This document shows positions 43,623 to 53,501 of a stretch of DNA of 64,000 nt, in pieces. This DNA is from Teredinibacter haidensis. Its GTDB lineage: Bacteria; Pseudomonadota; Gammaproteobacteria; Pseudomonadales; Cellvibrionaceae. The number at the start of each line of letters is the position of its first letter. Within the stretch, counting starts at the first letter, position 1. The notes beneath the pieces were generated by a model. That model ran no database searches. It worked only from the letters and a program-made list of their open reading frames with translations, and had not been told where the DNA came from. The DNA lies in assembly GCF_014211975.1 (NCBI RefSeq), contig NZ_CP060084.1, positions 4,413,001 through 4,477,000 of the forward strand, given 5' to 3'. The translations under genes and the position numbers were made by a program.

Positions 43623-44171
43623 TTAGAATCGTGGCGCTTTTGGAAGCTTTTTGTAGCTTTCGATAGATGTAAGAATTTCTTGCTTGGCGGCATCTGCGTC
43701 GGCCCATCCATCCAGCTTCACCCACTTGCCGTCTTCCAGGTCTTTGTAATGTTCAAAGAAGTGTGCGATACGGTCCACCTTGATTTTCGGTAATTGCTCG
43801 ATACTGGAAATATCATCGTAATATCGGGTAACCGAACTTATGGGTACCGCGAGGATTTTGGCATCTTCACCGGATTCATCGGTCATTTTCAGCATACCCA
43901 GCGGGCGGCAGGTAACCACGGAGCCGGGTAACAAGGGGCGGTTCATAAAGACCAGCACGTCGCAAGGATCTCCGTCATCACTTAAGGTGTGAGGGATATA
44001 GCCGTAGTTCACGGGGTAATGCATAGCTGTCCCCAGAATTCGATCCACAAACATAGCGCCGGATGCTTTGTCTACTTCGTATTTAACAGGGTCTCCGCCC
44101 ATGGGTATTTCGATTACAACGTTGACTTCTTCCGGTGCTCTATCGCCTGTTGGGACTAAGTGAAGGCTCAT
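43623..44171 (-). CDS. ppa: Inorganic pyrophosphatase, family I
   Basis: Hydrolyses pyrophosphate to two phosphates and thereby pulls biosynthetic reactions forward. 182 residues (E. coli 176). The signature DGDPCDVLVFMN carries the metal-binding Asp residues; YPVNYGYIPHTLSDDGDPCD, GEDAKILAVP, and KWVKLDGWADADAAKQEI near the C-terminus are all typical. Cytosolic hexamer in relatives. Minus strand. The 44172-44676 stretch upstream shows no gene and no clear RNA structure. Confidence 0.97.
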   Translation of the reverse strand: MSLHLVPTGDRAPEEVNVVIEIPMGGDPVKYEVDKASGAMFVDRILGTAMHYPVNYGYIPHTLSDDGDPCDVLVFMNRPLLPGSVVTCRPLGMLKMTDESGEDAKILAVPISSVTRYYDDISSIEQLPKIKVDRIAHFFEHYKDLEDGKWVKLDGWADADAAKQEILTSIESYKKLPKAPRF

Positions 44172-44676
44172 ACTGACTCTTCCTATATGTAATTCGTGTG
44201 TATTCTTTAGCAGTTGTACTGCCGTTTTTAGCCATTATTCGTTTCGGTTGGAAACATAGCTTTTCAGTTGGGGCGCGATTGTAACACAAGGATCTGGCCG
44301 AACAATCCTTGATCAGGCGCAAATAATAGGGATAAAGTTGCTGAGCTGTGTCTTGGGTTTACGCCCTCGGTTGGCTGCTGTGGATGAAAGATCAATTCGG
44401 TCGTTGTTGCCCATCGAACACGCGCGATTTTGGGTCTATATTTAAGAGTGCTGAACCCTTTGCTCTGGTGCGGCAGGTTTGCTTTGAATCACGATGATTC
44501 TGGTACTGTTGGTCCGGACTATACTGCCGTAGGGTGCGTTGGAGCTAAGCCTGTAGTGAATTCTTTGTTGAATAGTGTGACGGGAACGGCGGCTAAGGCT
44601 TCTTTATAGTTAATGTCTGGGTAGTATATCCAGATCAGTTAACACTGAAGATTAAAGCAAAAAAATAAGGATTATT

Positions 44677-47622
44677 TTGAACAAAGGAAAAGAACTTCCG
44701 GCTCCCCTTTATTTGCTGCCCAGCATTCCAGCATCCGTCGTAGCCGTTGTCGTTGGGCTAAGTCTTTTGCCGTTTGCCCTCATTCTCCTCGGCTTTGATT
44801 TTGGGGTAAATACTCCGGTGCATGTCGTTGAGCAGTTGGCATTGCTGCCGGAGGAAGATCTGCTCAATAATTTGAAATTAATGATGGTTGGCCCGCAGTT
44901 GCATACGCTACTGGAATGGAGTGCCATCATGACGGCGGTGCTTACCGCACTATTGGCGTTCAGTCATTTTTCTATGACAGCGAACATTACAACGCCTGTG
45001 ATAGGTATTTCATTGCTGTGCGCCGGGGCAATGGATGCCTTTCACTCGCTGGTAGCGTCAAGAATGTTGGATACTGTTGCCGATACAGCGGCATTAATTC
45101 CCTTCAGTTGGGTCGTGGCTCGCAGCTTTAACGCGTTGCTTGTATTGTTGGGCGTTGGGACCTTACTTCTGCTTAGTAGCAAAACGCGCAATACGAATCC
45201 AATACGTTTTTTATTGGCGGTAACAGCTGTATTTGTCTTGCTGGGTTACTTGATTACTCAGTGGTGTATTAGTGCCAGTAATATTCCCGTCACTATTTTC
45301 CCACACGATTTAATCAAGCGTCCGTTCGATGTTATTCCGCTGGTGGCGTATATCTTTGCCGGTGCATTTGTTTTTCCAGCGTTTAAGGAAAAATACCCCA
45401 GTGTGTTCAGCGATTCTCTTGTGATCAGCACCATTCCAGCTATCGCTGTGGAATTGCACATGGTATTCGGCTCTGCAGCGCTGTATGACAGCCATTACTA
45501 TGCGGCCCACGGATTAAAAGTACTGGCTTATTTGGTCCCATTTTTCGGGCTGCTATTTGATTATTACGCCACTTACCAAAAGGATAAGTTGAAAACAGCG
45601 CAATTACACCAAACGTATCGCGAACTAGAAGAGCGTACTCTGCAGCTGTCGAGTAGCAATAAACGGCTAGAGAAAGCCAATCACTACAAATCGGAATTTA
45701 TGGCGAGCATGTCCCATGAGTTGCGCACACCGCTTAATTCCGTTATCGGATTTACCCGTATTTTATTAAAAGATGTTGGAGAGGGGGAGCTTCGCCGAGA
45801 GAATCTGGCACTGGAATCAATCTATCGTAACAGTACGCACTTACTGGGGCTGATAAACGATATTCTCGACCTGTCTAAAATTGATGCCGGGCGAATGGTT
45901 CTGAGCGAAGAAAGTATTGTTGTTGGCGAACTCGTCAACGATATTAAAATGGAGCTTACGCCACTGGCAGAAAGGAAAAAACTTGCGTTCACTGTCGAAA
46001 ATTACGCACGTAATATTTCTGTTGTGAGTGATAAAGCTAAGCTTCGGCAAATGCTTCTGAATCTAGGGTCCAACGCGCTTAAATATACCACCCAGGGCTC
46101 GGTTGTGATTCGTATCGAGACGGAAAAATACGGCCCACTGGGAGACTCGTTAACCATAGCATTTAAGGATACGGGGATCGGAATTGCTGACGAGGACAAA
46201 AAAAAGTTGTTCACAGAGTTCGGTCGGGCAGAGGAGGTACGCCTGCGTTCAATTGAAGGGTCTGGCCTTGGCTTGATGATAACAGCTAGGTTGGCGTCCT
46301 TGCTTGGAGGTTATGTCGACTTCGATAGTGTGTATGGAGTGGGTAGTGAGTTTCGCTTACATTTGGCGTTGCCTCAGTCGGTTGATACGGCTGGAGGACG
46401 CGATACTAAATGGGGACAAAAAGGCCTCGCTATTGTATTGCTCGGGGTCGATGCCGAATTAACTGAGGCGATTGAGGTCGCGTTTAAGCGTGAGTTGGTT
46501 TCTGTCTTCTTGGAAGAGAATCCCGATGCATTTATAGGTCTTTGTGAAAAGGTTTTGCCTGATGTCATTTGCTTTAATGCTGATATCGTTATGACTTTCG
46601 GTCACGATGTGTTGCCGCAGCTTTGTGAGCACAGCGTGTTGCTCGGTATCCCCAAAATTGCACTGAGCATTAACGAAGACAATAAGAATCGTCTGCTAGG
46701 ATCCGGAGCGGATCTACTGATGTTGAATTCTGATAATCCTAAGAAGATGGTGTCGGAGTTTGTGAAGTTAAGTAGTCTGGATATTTCCAACGTATTGTTG
46801 GTGGGGGTCGAGGGCGAGCAGGGTAAAACACTAGAGAAAAATTTTCAGGATTATGGAATACATGTGTGCGTTTCTCATCACGCGGATGATGCGATCGCAC
46901 AGGCCAGAGAACTTAAGCCGGATTTCCTTTTGGTTAACTTGGGTGATGAAAAGTTGGATTCAACACGGTTGATGGTCCTACTTAATAGCGATGAACAGTG
47001 CAGAAAAATCTACCAGATTATTTATAACGGCATTGGCCGGCATAGACCGGTTGTGTTTAGTAATGAGGTGCAGGAAGAGTTAGCTCTTGGGGCGCCTACT
47101 TTTACCGATATTCTTTCTGCAGCGGCAACTTTGCGGCGCCGAAGTCGCGCCAGCTTAATGCGTATCGAGGCGCTACACCGGAGTTTAATGAAGAGTAAAG
47201 AGTATAGTGGTTCAGCACAGGTGCGGGGTGTTCCGCTGACGCAGCAGCGAGAGGGGAATATCCCGCTCATACTGGTTGTTGAGGACTCCAAAGATAACTC
47301 AGAGTTAATGGATTGGATACTGGTTGATGCTAAGTTGAGTCATGATACTGCGCGGAATGGCCGTGAAGCTCTAAACTTAGTGCTCGAAAAAACCTACGGT
47401 TTGTTGCTGCTCGATATCAATCTGCCGGATATTAATGGCCGCGAAGTGGCCCGCAGGTTGCGGGCCACCAGTAGCTATAGCGAAACGCCGATCATTGCTG
47501 TCACGGTGTTATCCTCTAAGTCGGATATTGATGAGTTGAAATCCTGCGGGATAAACGAAGTTGTTTCTAAGCCTCTGGATCAGGAAGCGCTGCTTGAGGT
47601 TATTCATCGCTACATTGCTTAA
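44677..47622 (+). CDS. MASE3-type membrane hybrid histidine kinase
   Basis: 981 residues from a TTG at 44677 with AAGG 6 nt upstream. The N-terminal about 290 residues have seven to eight helices of the MASE3-like sensor. A short coiled coil precedes HisKA (SMSHELRTPLNSVIGF, His347) and HATPase (KDTGIGIADED, EGSGLGLMI). Two weak receiver-like folds follow (about 580-700 and 705-790) that lack the acceptor Asp; the second reads FLLVNLGD with Asn in place of Asp. A canonical receiver ends the protein (LLLLDINLPD, Asp913; Lys in VSKPLD). No separate response regulator is adjacent; phosphorelay partners are unknown. Confidence 0.9.
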   Translation: MNKGKELPAPLYLLPSIPASVVAVVVGLSLLPFALILLGFDFGVNTPVHVVEQLALLPEEDLLNNLKLMMVGPQLHTLLEWSAIMTAVLTALLAFSHFSMTANITTPVIGISLLCAGAMDAFHSLVASRMLDTVADTAALIPFSWVVARSFNALLVLLGVGTLLLLSSKTRNTNPIRFLLAVTAVFVLLGYLITQWCISASNIPVTIFPHDLIKRPFDVIPLVAYIFAGAFVFPAFKEKYPSVFSDSLVISTIPAIAVELHMVFGSAALYDSHYYAAHGLKVLAYLVPFFGLLFDYYATYQKDKLKTAQLHQTYRELEERTLQLSSSNKRLEKANHYKSEFMASMSHELRTPLNSVIGFTRILLKDVGEGELRRENLALESIYRNSTHLLGLINDILDLSKIDAGRMVLSEESIVVGELVNDIKMELTPLAERKKLAFTVENYARNISVVSDKAKLRQMLLNLGSNALKYTTQGSVVIRIETEKYGPLGDSLTIAFKDTGIGIADEDKKKLFTEFGRAEEVRLRSIEGSGLGLMITARLASLLGGYVDFDSVYGVGSEFRLHLALPQSVDTAGGRDTKWGQKGLAIVLLGVDAELTEAIEVAFKRELVSVFLEENPDAFIGLCEKVLPDVICFNADIVMTFGHDVLPQLCEHSVLLGIPKIALSINEDNKNRLLGSGADLLMLNSDNPKKMVSEFVKLSSLDISNVLLVGVEGEQGKTLEKNFQDYGIHVCVSHHADDAIAQARELKPDFLLVNLGDEKLDSTRLMVLLNSDEQCRKIYQIIYNGIGRHRPVVFSNEVQEELALGAPTFTDILSAAATLRRRSRASLMRIEALHRSLMKSKEYSGSAQVRGVPLTQQREGNIPLILVVEDSKDNSELMDWILVDAKLSHDTARNGREALNLVLEKTYGLLLLDINLPDINGREVARRLRATSSYSETPIIAVTVLSSKSDIDELKSCGINEVVSKPLDQEALLEVIHRYIA

Positions 47623-47651
47623 TCCTAAGGCTGTTTTGAATGATGTTGTTT

Positions 47652-47900
47652 CTAGTGCCATAAGGTTGTTGCCCACAGGCCTTGCTTTGCGATTTTGCTG
47701 GCGTACTGTTCCCCTTGTCCCGGGTTGGCTTGCATGTAGTGGATGTATAATTGCAATCCGTTACTCGCGTTTAATCGCGACGTATAGGGGCCAATATCAG
47801 TCCCTTCGCGAGTAGAAAAAAACCACTTCCCGTCAACACAAAAATAGCGCTCTGATCGATACCAAACCTTTTCTTCAAATTCACCGTCTCTAACTAGCAT
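47652..47900 (-). CDS. DUF6316-family small protein
   Basis: 82 residues. The core RDGEFEEKVWYRSERYFCVDGKWFFSTREGTDIGPY matches the short W/Y-rich domain of DUF6316, which is common in Pseudomonas and Cellvibrio relatives. No known function. Aromatic-rich, no signal, presumably cytosolic and perhaps nucleic-acid or protein binding (inference). A GGGATAAGC precedes the ATG. The region 47901-48206 upstream has an AAAGGG-TACA-CCCTTT hairpin and a TATAAT at 48074-48079, a possible mpl promoter. Confidence 0.75.
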   Translation of the reverse strand: MLVRDGEFEEKVWYRSERYFCVDGKWFFSTREGTDIGPYTSRLNASNGLQLYIHYMQANPGQGEQYASKIAKQGLWATTLWH

Positions 47901-48206
47901 GCTTATCCCTTCACAGTTTTGGTGTTTTATTTCTGTTAAGGGTTAGTATATAAATCGTACAGCAAAGGGTTAGATTTTTTAGTGCTGGAAAGTGCTCAAA
48001 AAACGTTCAGTCGGCATGAAAAAGGCGTTTATTGGTCGTTTAATAATCTTTGGTTCAAAGGGTACACCCTTTTTATAATCATTCGTTTTTTTCGAGGGTA
48101 GGGAGAAGGAAAGGAGCGGGGTCGCGGCAGGTGGCGACAGCCGTGGTTCAGAAACCGTATTGCATGTTAAGCTCGGCGATTGTTTATAAAGAGAAATAAC
48201 GCATCT

Positions 48207-49607
48207 ATGCATATTCATATTCTTGGTATTTGCGGTACGTTTATGGGGTCGCTGGCACAGTTGGCTCGGGCTGTAGGTCACACGGTTACGGGGGCGGATG
48301 TGCGCGTCTACCCGCCGATGAGTACTCAGCTGGAGTTGGCGGGAATTGAGCTCATAGAGGGCTTTTCGGCCGATCAGGTTAAAATACAGCCCGATATGTT
48401 TGTCATTGGCAATGTGGTCAGTCGCGGTAATCCGTTGATGGAGGCCATATTAAATGCGGGCCTTCCTTATACGTCTGGGCCACAGTGGTTGAGCGAGCAT
48501 ATCTTACAGGGGCGATGGGTTCTGGCTGTCGCCGGTACCCACGGTAAAACCACCACAGCCTCCATGTTGGCCTGGATTCTTGAGTATGCGGGGATGCAAC
48601 CGGGATACTTGATTGGTGGTGTACCCGGTAACTTTCCCTCCTCTGCACGCCTCGGCGAAAGCGATTTTTTTGTGATTGAGGCAGATGAATACGATACGGC
48701 TTTCTTCGATAAGCGTTCGAAGTTCGTTCACTACCGGCCCAGCACCTTGGTATTGAATAATCTGGAGTTTGATCACGCCGATATTTTTCCCGATCTAAAA
48801 GCAATTCAACGGCAGTTTCATCATCTTGTGCGCACGGTTCCTGAAAACGGCTTGATTATCTACCCGCAGGCATCGCAGGCCCTTAAAGAAGTGCTCGACA
48901 TGGGCTGTTGGTCGGACAGGCAAACGACAGCCGTGGAGTCTGGTTCTGCCGATTGGAGCGCGTTGAAGGGAAGTGCTGATGGGGCACGGTTTGAGGTGAG
49001 CTTCGCTGAATATTCCGATGCTGTGGGCAATGTATCCTGGCAGCAGAGTGGTGAGCACAACCTGTGTAATGCGATAAGTGCTATTGCCGCTGCGAGGCAT
49101 GTGGGGGTGTTGCCTCAGATATCTTGTGAGGCACTAAGCCAGTTTAGCGGAGTAAAACGCCGTATGGAGCTATTGGATATTGTTCGCGCTGTTCATGTCT
49201 ATGACGATTTTGCCCATCACCCTACAGCTATCAAAACCACCCTGGAGGGCTTGCGCGCTCGTGTGGGTGAGGAAAAAATCCTCGCGATTGTCGAGCCCCG
49301 CTCCAACACCATGAGGGAGGGCGTGCATCGCCAGCAGTTGGCCGCTTCCGCTGCTGCGGCCACTCAGTGTTTTTGGTATCAGCCCAGTAACCTGAGCTGG
49401 TCTTTACAGGAGACTTTGGGTGATATTCCCGGTGCTCTGGTGCTTTACTCCGTCAACGATATTGTTGGAGCCGCTATTGATTACATCGGTCAGCTTGCTG
49501 AGGGGGAAGCTTTGCATATGGTCATTATGAGTAATGGCAGTTTCGACGGTATTCACCAGCAATTACTACAGGCACTAAAAGCCTGTTGTCAGGAGCGCAT
49601 TAATTGA
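48207..49607 (+). CDS. mpl: UDP-N-acetylmuramate:L-alanyl-gamma-D-glutamyl-meso-diaminopimelate ligase
   Basis: Recycles murein tripeptide by joining it to UDP-MurNAc. 466 residues from the ATG at 48207 (MHIHILGICGTFMG); an upstream GTG or TTG reading to 48180 is unlikely. Mur ligase motifs: glycine-rich GICGTFMGSLAQLA, P-loop VAGTHGKTTTASML, VIEADEYDTAFFDKRSKF, NLEFDHADIFPDL, and DDFAHHPTAIKTTL. It overlaps ubiX by 4 nt. Confidence 0.96.
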   Translation: MHIHILGICGTFMGSLAQLARAVGHTVTGADVRVYPPMSTQLELAGIELIEGFSADQVKIQPDMFVIGNVVSRGNPLMEAILNAGLPYTSGPQWLSEHILQGRWVLAVAGTHGKTTTASMLAWILEYAGMQPGYLIGGVPGNFPSSARLGESDFFVIEADEYDTAFFDKRSKFVHYRPSTLVLNNLEFDHADIFPDLKAIQRQFHHLVRTVPENGLIIYPQASQALKEVLDMGCWSDRQTTAVESGSADWSALKGSADGARFEVSFAEYSDAVGNVSWQQSGEHNLCNAISAIAAARHVGVLPQISCEALSQFSGVKRRMELLDIVRAVHVYDDFAHHPTAIKTTLEGLRARVGEEKILAIVEPRSNTMREGVHRQQLAASAAAATQCFWYQPSNLSWSLQETLGDIPGALVLYSVNDIVGAAIDYIGQLAEGEALHMVIMSNGSFDGIHQQLLQALKACCQERIN

Positions 49608-50224
49608 GCCACCAAAAAACGATTACATTGGCCATTACGGGCGCTTCCGGGGCCCAATATGGCCTGCGCCTGTTACAAACATTGCTGGTTTTGGATTGCC
49701 GTGTTTATTTGCTGATATCTCAGGCGGCAGAGGTGGTTATTGCAACCGAAACCGATCTTGTGTTGCCACAACAGAGTGGTCGAGAGCAGGAGCAGTTTTT
49801 GTGTGACCACTTTTCGGCCAGGCCAGGCCAGCTCAAGGTGTTTTCCGAAAAAGACTGGATGGCTCCGGTTGCTTCGGGTTCGAGTTCTCCCCACAGCATG
49901 GTGATATGCCCGGCCTCTGGGGGAACGCTTTCGGCCATTGCCACCGGTGCGAGTAACAACTTGATTGAGCGTGCAGCAGATGTTGCTTTAAAAGAACGGC
50001 GACAGTTGATCTTGGTCCCCAGGGAAACGCCCTATTCGGAAATTCATTTACAGAACATGCTAAATTTAACGCGCATGGGGGCAGTGATTCTTCCGGCAAG
50101 CCCGGGCTTCTACCACCGTCCCCAATCGATTGATGAACTTGTCGACTTTGTTGTTGCCAGAATCCTCGACCAGTTACATCTGCCTCAAACTGCCGTTCCT
50201 CGCTGGGGAGAAACGGAAGAATAA
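49604..50224 (+). CDS. ubiX: Flavin prenyltransferase UbiX
   Basis: Makes the prenylated FMN cofactor used by the UbiD decarboxylase in ubiquinone synthesis. 206 residues from a TTG at 49604 that overlaps the mpl stop (TTGA), with AGGAG about 9 nt upstream. Motifs: LAITGASGAQYGLRLLQTL for FMN phosphate, VICPASGGTLSAIATGASNNLIERAADVALKERR, and LVPRETPYSEIHLQNM. C-terminal PASPGFYHRPQSIDELVDFVVARILD is typical. mpl-ubiX pairing is also found in Pseudomonas relatives. Confidence 0.96.
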   Translation: MSHQKTITLAITGASGAQYGLRLLQTLLVLDCRVYLLISQAAEVVIATETDLVLPQQSGREQEQFLCDHFSARPGQLKVFSEKDWMAPVASGSSSPHSMVICPASGGTLSAIATGASNNLIERAADVALKERRQLILVPRETPYSEIHLQNMLNLTRMGAVILPASPGFYHRPQSIDELVDFVVARILDQLHLPQTAVPRWGETEE

Positions 50225-50321
50225 AATATATATCGCTACGTGGGTTTGATTTTGAGTCAATAATGGCGCCTATTTACGGTTTTTTACCTTTTGTCCATTA
50301 ACGGTTCAGGCTAGTGCGCCG

Positions 50322-50494
50322 TATAATGCGCGCCTATTTATGAACACTGTGTCAGTACATGTACCGGTCAGCTGGTATATTGAGATCCCTACGACAGGCG
50401 CCACGAAACACCTGAAAAACATTTCATTATGTTTCATTATGTTTCACAGAGTCTGTTTTTCTGCCTAGCTTTCTGAAGCTATACTGCTTTTTTT
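50322..50494 (+). promoter_or_regulatory. Candidate leader or small RNA upstream of the MMPL gene
   Basis: TATAAT at 50322-50327 is followed by GCGCGCC, with a weak TTAACG 18 bp upstream. About 135 nt later a perfect 6-bp hairpin TAGCTT-TCTG-AAGCTA (50466-50481) precedes seven T residues (50488-50494). Between them lie a GTACATGTAC palindrome (50355-50364) and a duplicated TTTCATTATG. This could be an attenuating leader or a free small RNA. No coding capacity seen in 50225-50516. Confidence 0.35.
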
Positions 50495-50516
50495 AATCAG
50501 GATGTAGTCATACCGC

Positions 50517-53081
50517 ATGTTCGGCCGTCTTTTTGACCGTTATATATCTGTAATAACACGCTTTCCCAAGTCGACTCTAGTGATGCTCGGCTGTGTGGTG
50601 CTTTGCGCTGTAGTAGGGCTGCCAAACTTTAAGCTCGACGCATCGTCAGACTCCCTCACACTGGAGAATGATACCGACCTTGATTTTTATCGCGATGTGA
50701 TAAAAGCCTACGGTTCCGGCGACTTTCTGGTCGTTACTTTTCGCCCGAAAACCCCACTGTTTACTCAGGAATCATTGAGCACCTTACAATCGCTGCGCGA
50801 TGATTTGGCGGCTATTGAAGGGTTTATCAGCATTAACACCATCCTCGATGTTCCTCTGCTGTATAGCCCTATGCAGGGCTTGTCGGAGATGGTCTCCAGT
50901 CCACGCAATTTGTTAACGCCGGGGATGGACTTTGCGCAAGCCAAAGAGGAATTTTTAACCAGCCCGGCCTATCGCGATTTAATTTTGGGGCCGGATGGCG
51001 AAACAACGGCTCTGCAGCTCAATTTAAAAGTCGATGAACGCTATATCGAACTTGTTAAGCGTCGTGATGCGCTGAACCTGAAAAAGAAAACGTCTGGCGA
51101 TTTCGGTGTTGAAGAACGCCAGAATCTTGCGCGCGTTCAGGCCGAGCTTTTAGAGTACAGAACACAGGCGTCTACCCGAGACCACTTGCGCGTGGAAAAT
51201 GTGCGTGAGGTGGTGGAGGGGTATCGCGATCGGGCGCAGATTTATGTCGGTGGCTTGACCATGATTACCGCCGATATGATCAGTTTTATTAAAAGTGATT
51301 TGGTGATCTTTGGTTCGGCTGTACTGCTCTTTATGGTCGTTGTGCTGGCCGTAATTTTTCGTTCCTGGCGCTTCGTCATAATTCCGATGGCCAGCTGTCT
51401 GGCTGCCGTATTGATTATGTTGGGCTATGTCAGTTGGGTGGATTGGCGGCTTACGGTCATCTCTTCCAATTTTGTGGCTTTACTGCTGATTATTTCGCTG
51501 GCCATTATTATTCATCTTATTGTGCGCTATCGAGAATTTGCTCAACAAAATGCCGACTGGGGGCAGCGGGAGCTGGTCACTGCGACGGTGAAGTTTATGA
51601 TCTTGCCGTGTCTGTACACGGTGATGACCTCCGTTGTGGCATTTGCTTCACTGGTGGTCAGTAATATTCGACCTGTGATCGATTTTGGTTGGCTGATGAC
51701 CATGGGTTTACTGCTGGCGTTTTTTCTCGCTTTTACCTTGTTGCCAGCGGCAATGATGTTGTTGCCAGCAAAGGGGGGGGGCAGTGGAGGCTCTTCTACT
51801 CAGAGCAGTGACAAGCCTATCACCCTGTTATTTTCCCGGTTTGTAGAAAAACGGGGCGCATGGGTATTAATCATCAGTCTTTTGTTGGCGATTGCCAGTG
51901 CTTGGGGCGTTACTCGGCTGGAAGTCGAAAACCGCTTTATCGATTATTTCCACAAGAGCACTGAAATTTATCAAGGCTTGTCGGTTATTGATAGCGACCT
52001 GGGTGGAACCACCTCCCTGGATATTATTATTAACCACCGTGAACAGACCGTTGACATTCAACCGCAGCAATTTGCCGATGAGAACGACCCTTTTGCCGAG
52101 GCCGACCCTTTTGATGAGGGGGATCCCTTTGAAGATCTGGAGCCCCTGGCGGAGCAGGACCCGTTTACGGAAGTGGACCCTTTTTCCGAGCACGGGGCCG
52201 ACGATCCCAGCTATTGGATGACGATTAGCGGCTTGCGACAGGTCAATGCCATCCACAAGTATTTGGAAGATTTGCCCGAAGTAGGTAAGGTTCAATCATT
52301 GGCAATACTTTATAACATTGGCCTGGATATTAATGGTTCACTCAATGATTTTGAGCTGGCGATTATCCGTAAAAAACTGCCGCAGTCGATCAAAAGTTCG
52401 ATGGTATCCCCTTTCCTCGACGCCGAGAACAATCAAACGCGCATAAGCCTGCGCGTTCACGATGGCTATCCGGGCTTGAACCGTGCCGAATTGGTGAAGC
52501 GTATTCACTACCATTTAACAGAGAGTAAACTGGTCAAGGAAGAAAGCCTTCGGTTTAGTGGTCTGTTGGTGCTCTATAATAATATGTTGCAAAGTTTATT
52601 CAGCTCGCAAATATCAACCCTGGGAACAGTCCTGCTGGCTATTTTAGTTATGTTTATGGTGCTGTTTCGTTCCATAAAAGTCGCTTTTGTGGCGATTATT
52701 CCAACCATTCTCGCGGCCGTTGGTATTTTAGGTTTTATGGGGCTTTTCGGTCTGCCGCTGGATATGATGACCATTACCGTAGCGGCCATAACCGTTGGTA
52801 TTGGTGTGGATAATACCATCCACTATGTTCACCGTTTTCGGCGTGAGCTGGAACACGATGGCGACTATATTGCCAGTATGCACCGCGCCCATGCCTCTAT
52901 CGGGCAGGCGATGTTTTATACGTCAGTGATTATTATTTTCGGCTTTGCCATTATGGTGTTGTCGGCGTTTATCCCCACCATCTATTTCGGGTTGTTAACG
53001 GGCCTGGCCATGTTCCTGGCGCTGCTTGGCGCCTTGCTGTTGTTGCCAAAGCTGATCCTGTTAACTCGCCCTTTAAACTAA
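50517..53081 (+). CDS. RND-superfamily (MMPL-type) exporter with DPF repeats
   Basis: 854-residue inner-membrane protein in two halves, each with a large periplasmic loop and six helices; the helices around 255-425 and 690-850 form MMPL/SSD-like blocks. The second half holds MTITVAAITVGIGVDNTIHYVHRF with the conserved Asp pair. Such single-gene RND proteins export lipids or hopanoids or act without a TolC partner; no adaptor or outer-membrane gene is adjacent. The second loop carries an unusual acidic insert, residues about 521-556, with DPF every six residues. The substrate is unknown. The VanZ-like gene is convergent with a 4-nt overlap. Confidence 0.88.
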   Translation: MFGRLFDRYISVITRFPKSTLVMLGCVVLCAVVGLPNFKLDASSDSLTLENDTDLDFYRDVIKAYGSGDFLVVTFRPKTPLFTQESLSTLQSLRDDLAAIEGFISINTILDVPLLYSPMQGLSEMVSSPRNLLTPGMDFAQAKEEFLTSPAYRDLILGPDGETTALQLNLKVDERYIELVKRRDALNLKKKTSGDFGVEERQNLARVQAELLEYRTQASTRDHLRVENVREVVEGYRDRAQIYVGGLTMITADMISFIKSDLVIFGSAVLLFMVVVLAVIFRSWRFVIIPMASCLAAVLIMLGYVSWVDWRLTVISSNFVALLLIISLAIIIHLIVRYREFAQQNADWGQRELVTATVKFMILPCLYTVMTSVVAFASLVVSNIRPVIDFGWLMTMGLLLAFFLAFTLLPAAMMLLPAKGGGSGGSSTQSSDKPITLLFSRFVEKRGAWVLIISLLLAIASAWGVTRLEVENRFIDYFHKSTEIYQGLSVIDSDLGGTTSLDIIINHREQTVDIQPQQFADENDPFAEADPFDEGDPFEDLEPLAEQDPFTEVDPFSEHGADDPSYWMTISGLRQVNAIHKYLEDLPEVGKVQSLAILYNIGLDINGSLNDFELAIIRKKLPQSIKSSMVSPFLDAENNQTRISLRVHDGYPGLNRAELVKRIHYHLTESKLVKEESLRFSGLLVLYNNMLQSLFSSQISTLGTVLLAILVMFMVLFRSIKVAFVAIIPTILAAVGILGFMGLFGLPLDMMTITVAAITVGIGVDNTIHYVHRFRRELEHDGDYIASMHRAHASIGQAMFYTSVIIIFGFAIMVLSAFIPTIYFGLLTGLAMFLALLGALLLLPKLILLTRPLN

Positions 53082-53500
53082 CTTTTCTTGGGGGCGGTCT
53101 TTAATTTATTTAAATACCGCTCCATCAATAAGCAAAAACCAAAACCCACCAAGATCCCGCTTAGGTTGGTCAGTGCGTCGAAAAAGTCTGGCTGCCGCAT
53201 TTCGCTAAAACTCTGTAAGGCCTCGATCGTCATCGAATAAATAATGGCGAATACTATTGCCTTGCGGCGGTTTATGGCGCCAAAAAAAGCTACCCAGGTT
53301 GAGCCGATAAGAAGCAGGTTCCCGATAAAGTGCAGAATTTTATCGGAGGTTATGTGTGCCCACTGGGTGGGGGAGGCGCTTAAGGCCATATAGGCAAATA
53401 TGAGGATAGCCGCAAAAAACTGAAGCCTGCGCAGCAGTTTACATTCGGGAGAAAAAAACAGGTAGGAGAGGAAGCGGTTAAGTGTAGAGACAACTGACAT
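53078..53500 (-). CDS. VanZ-like membrane protein
   Basis: 140 residues from the ATG at 53500, which lies 1 nt after the stop of the upstream kinase gene (TAGTATG), so translation is probably coupled. A longer reading to 53596 would run inside the kinase gene. Four hydrophobic helices with the VanZ-like pattern SDKILHFIGNLLLIGSTW...AIIYSMTIEALQSFSEMRQPDFFDALTNLSGILVGFGF, where ESLQ/RxxDxxDxxxNxxG-type residues are conserved. The function of these envelope proteins is unknown outside teicoplanin resistance. Confidence 0.8.
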   Translation of the reverse strand: MSVVSTLNRFLSYLFFSPECKLLRRLQFFAAILIFAYMALSASPTQWAHITSDKILHFIGNLLLIGSTWVAFFGAINRRKAIVFAIIYSMTIEALQSFSEMRQPDFFDALTNLSGILVGFGFCLLMERYLNKLKTAPKKS

Positions 53501-53501
53501 A

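Noticed and set aside
47979..48281. Minus-strand 100-codon frame before mpl
   Set aside because: Overlaps the mpl start on the other strand and has no family features.
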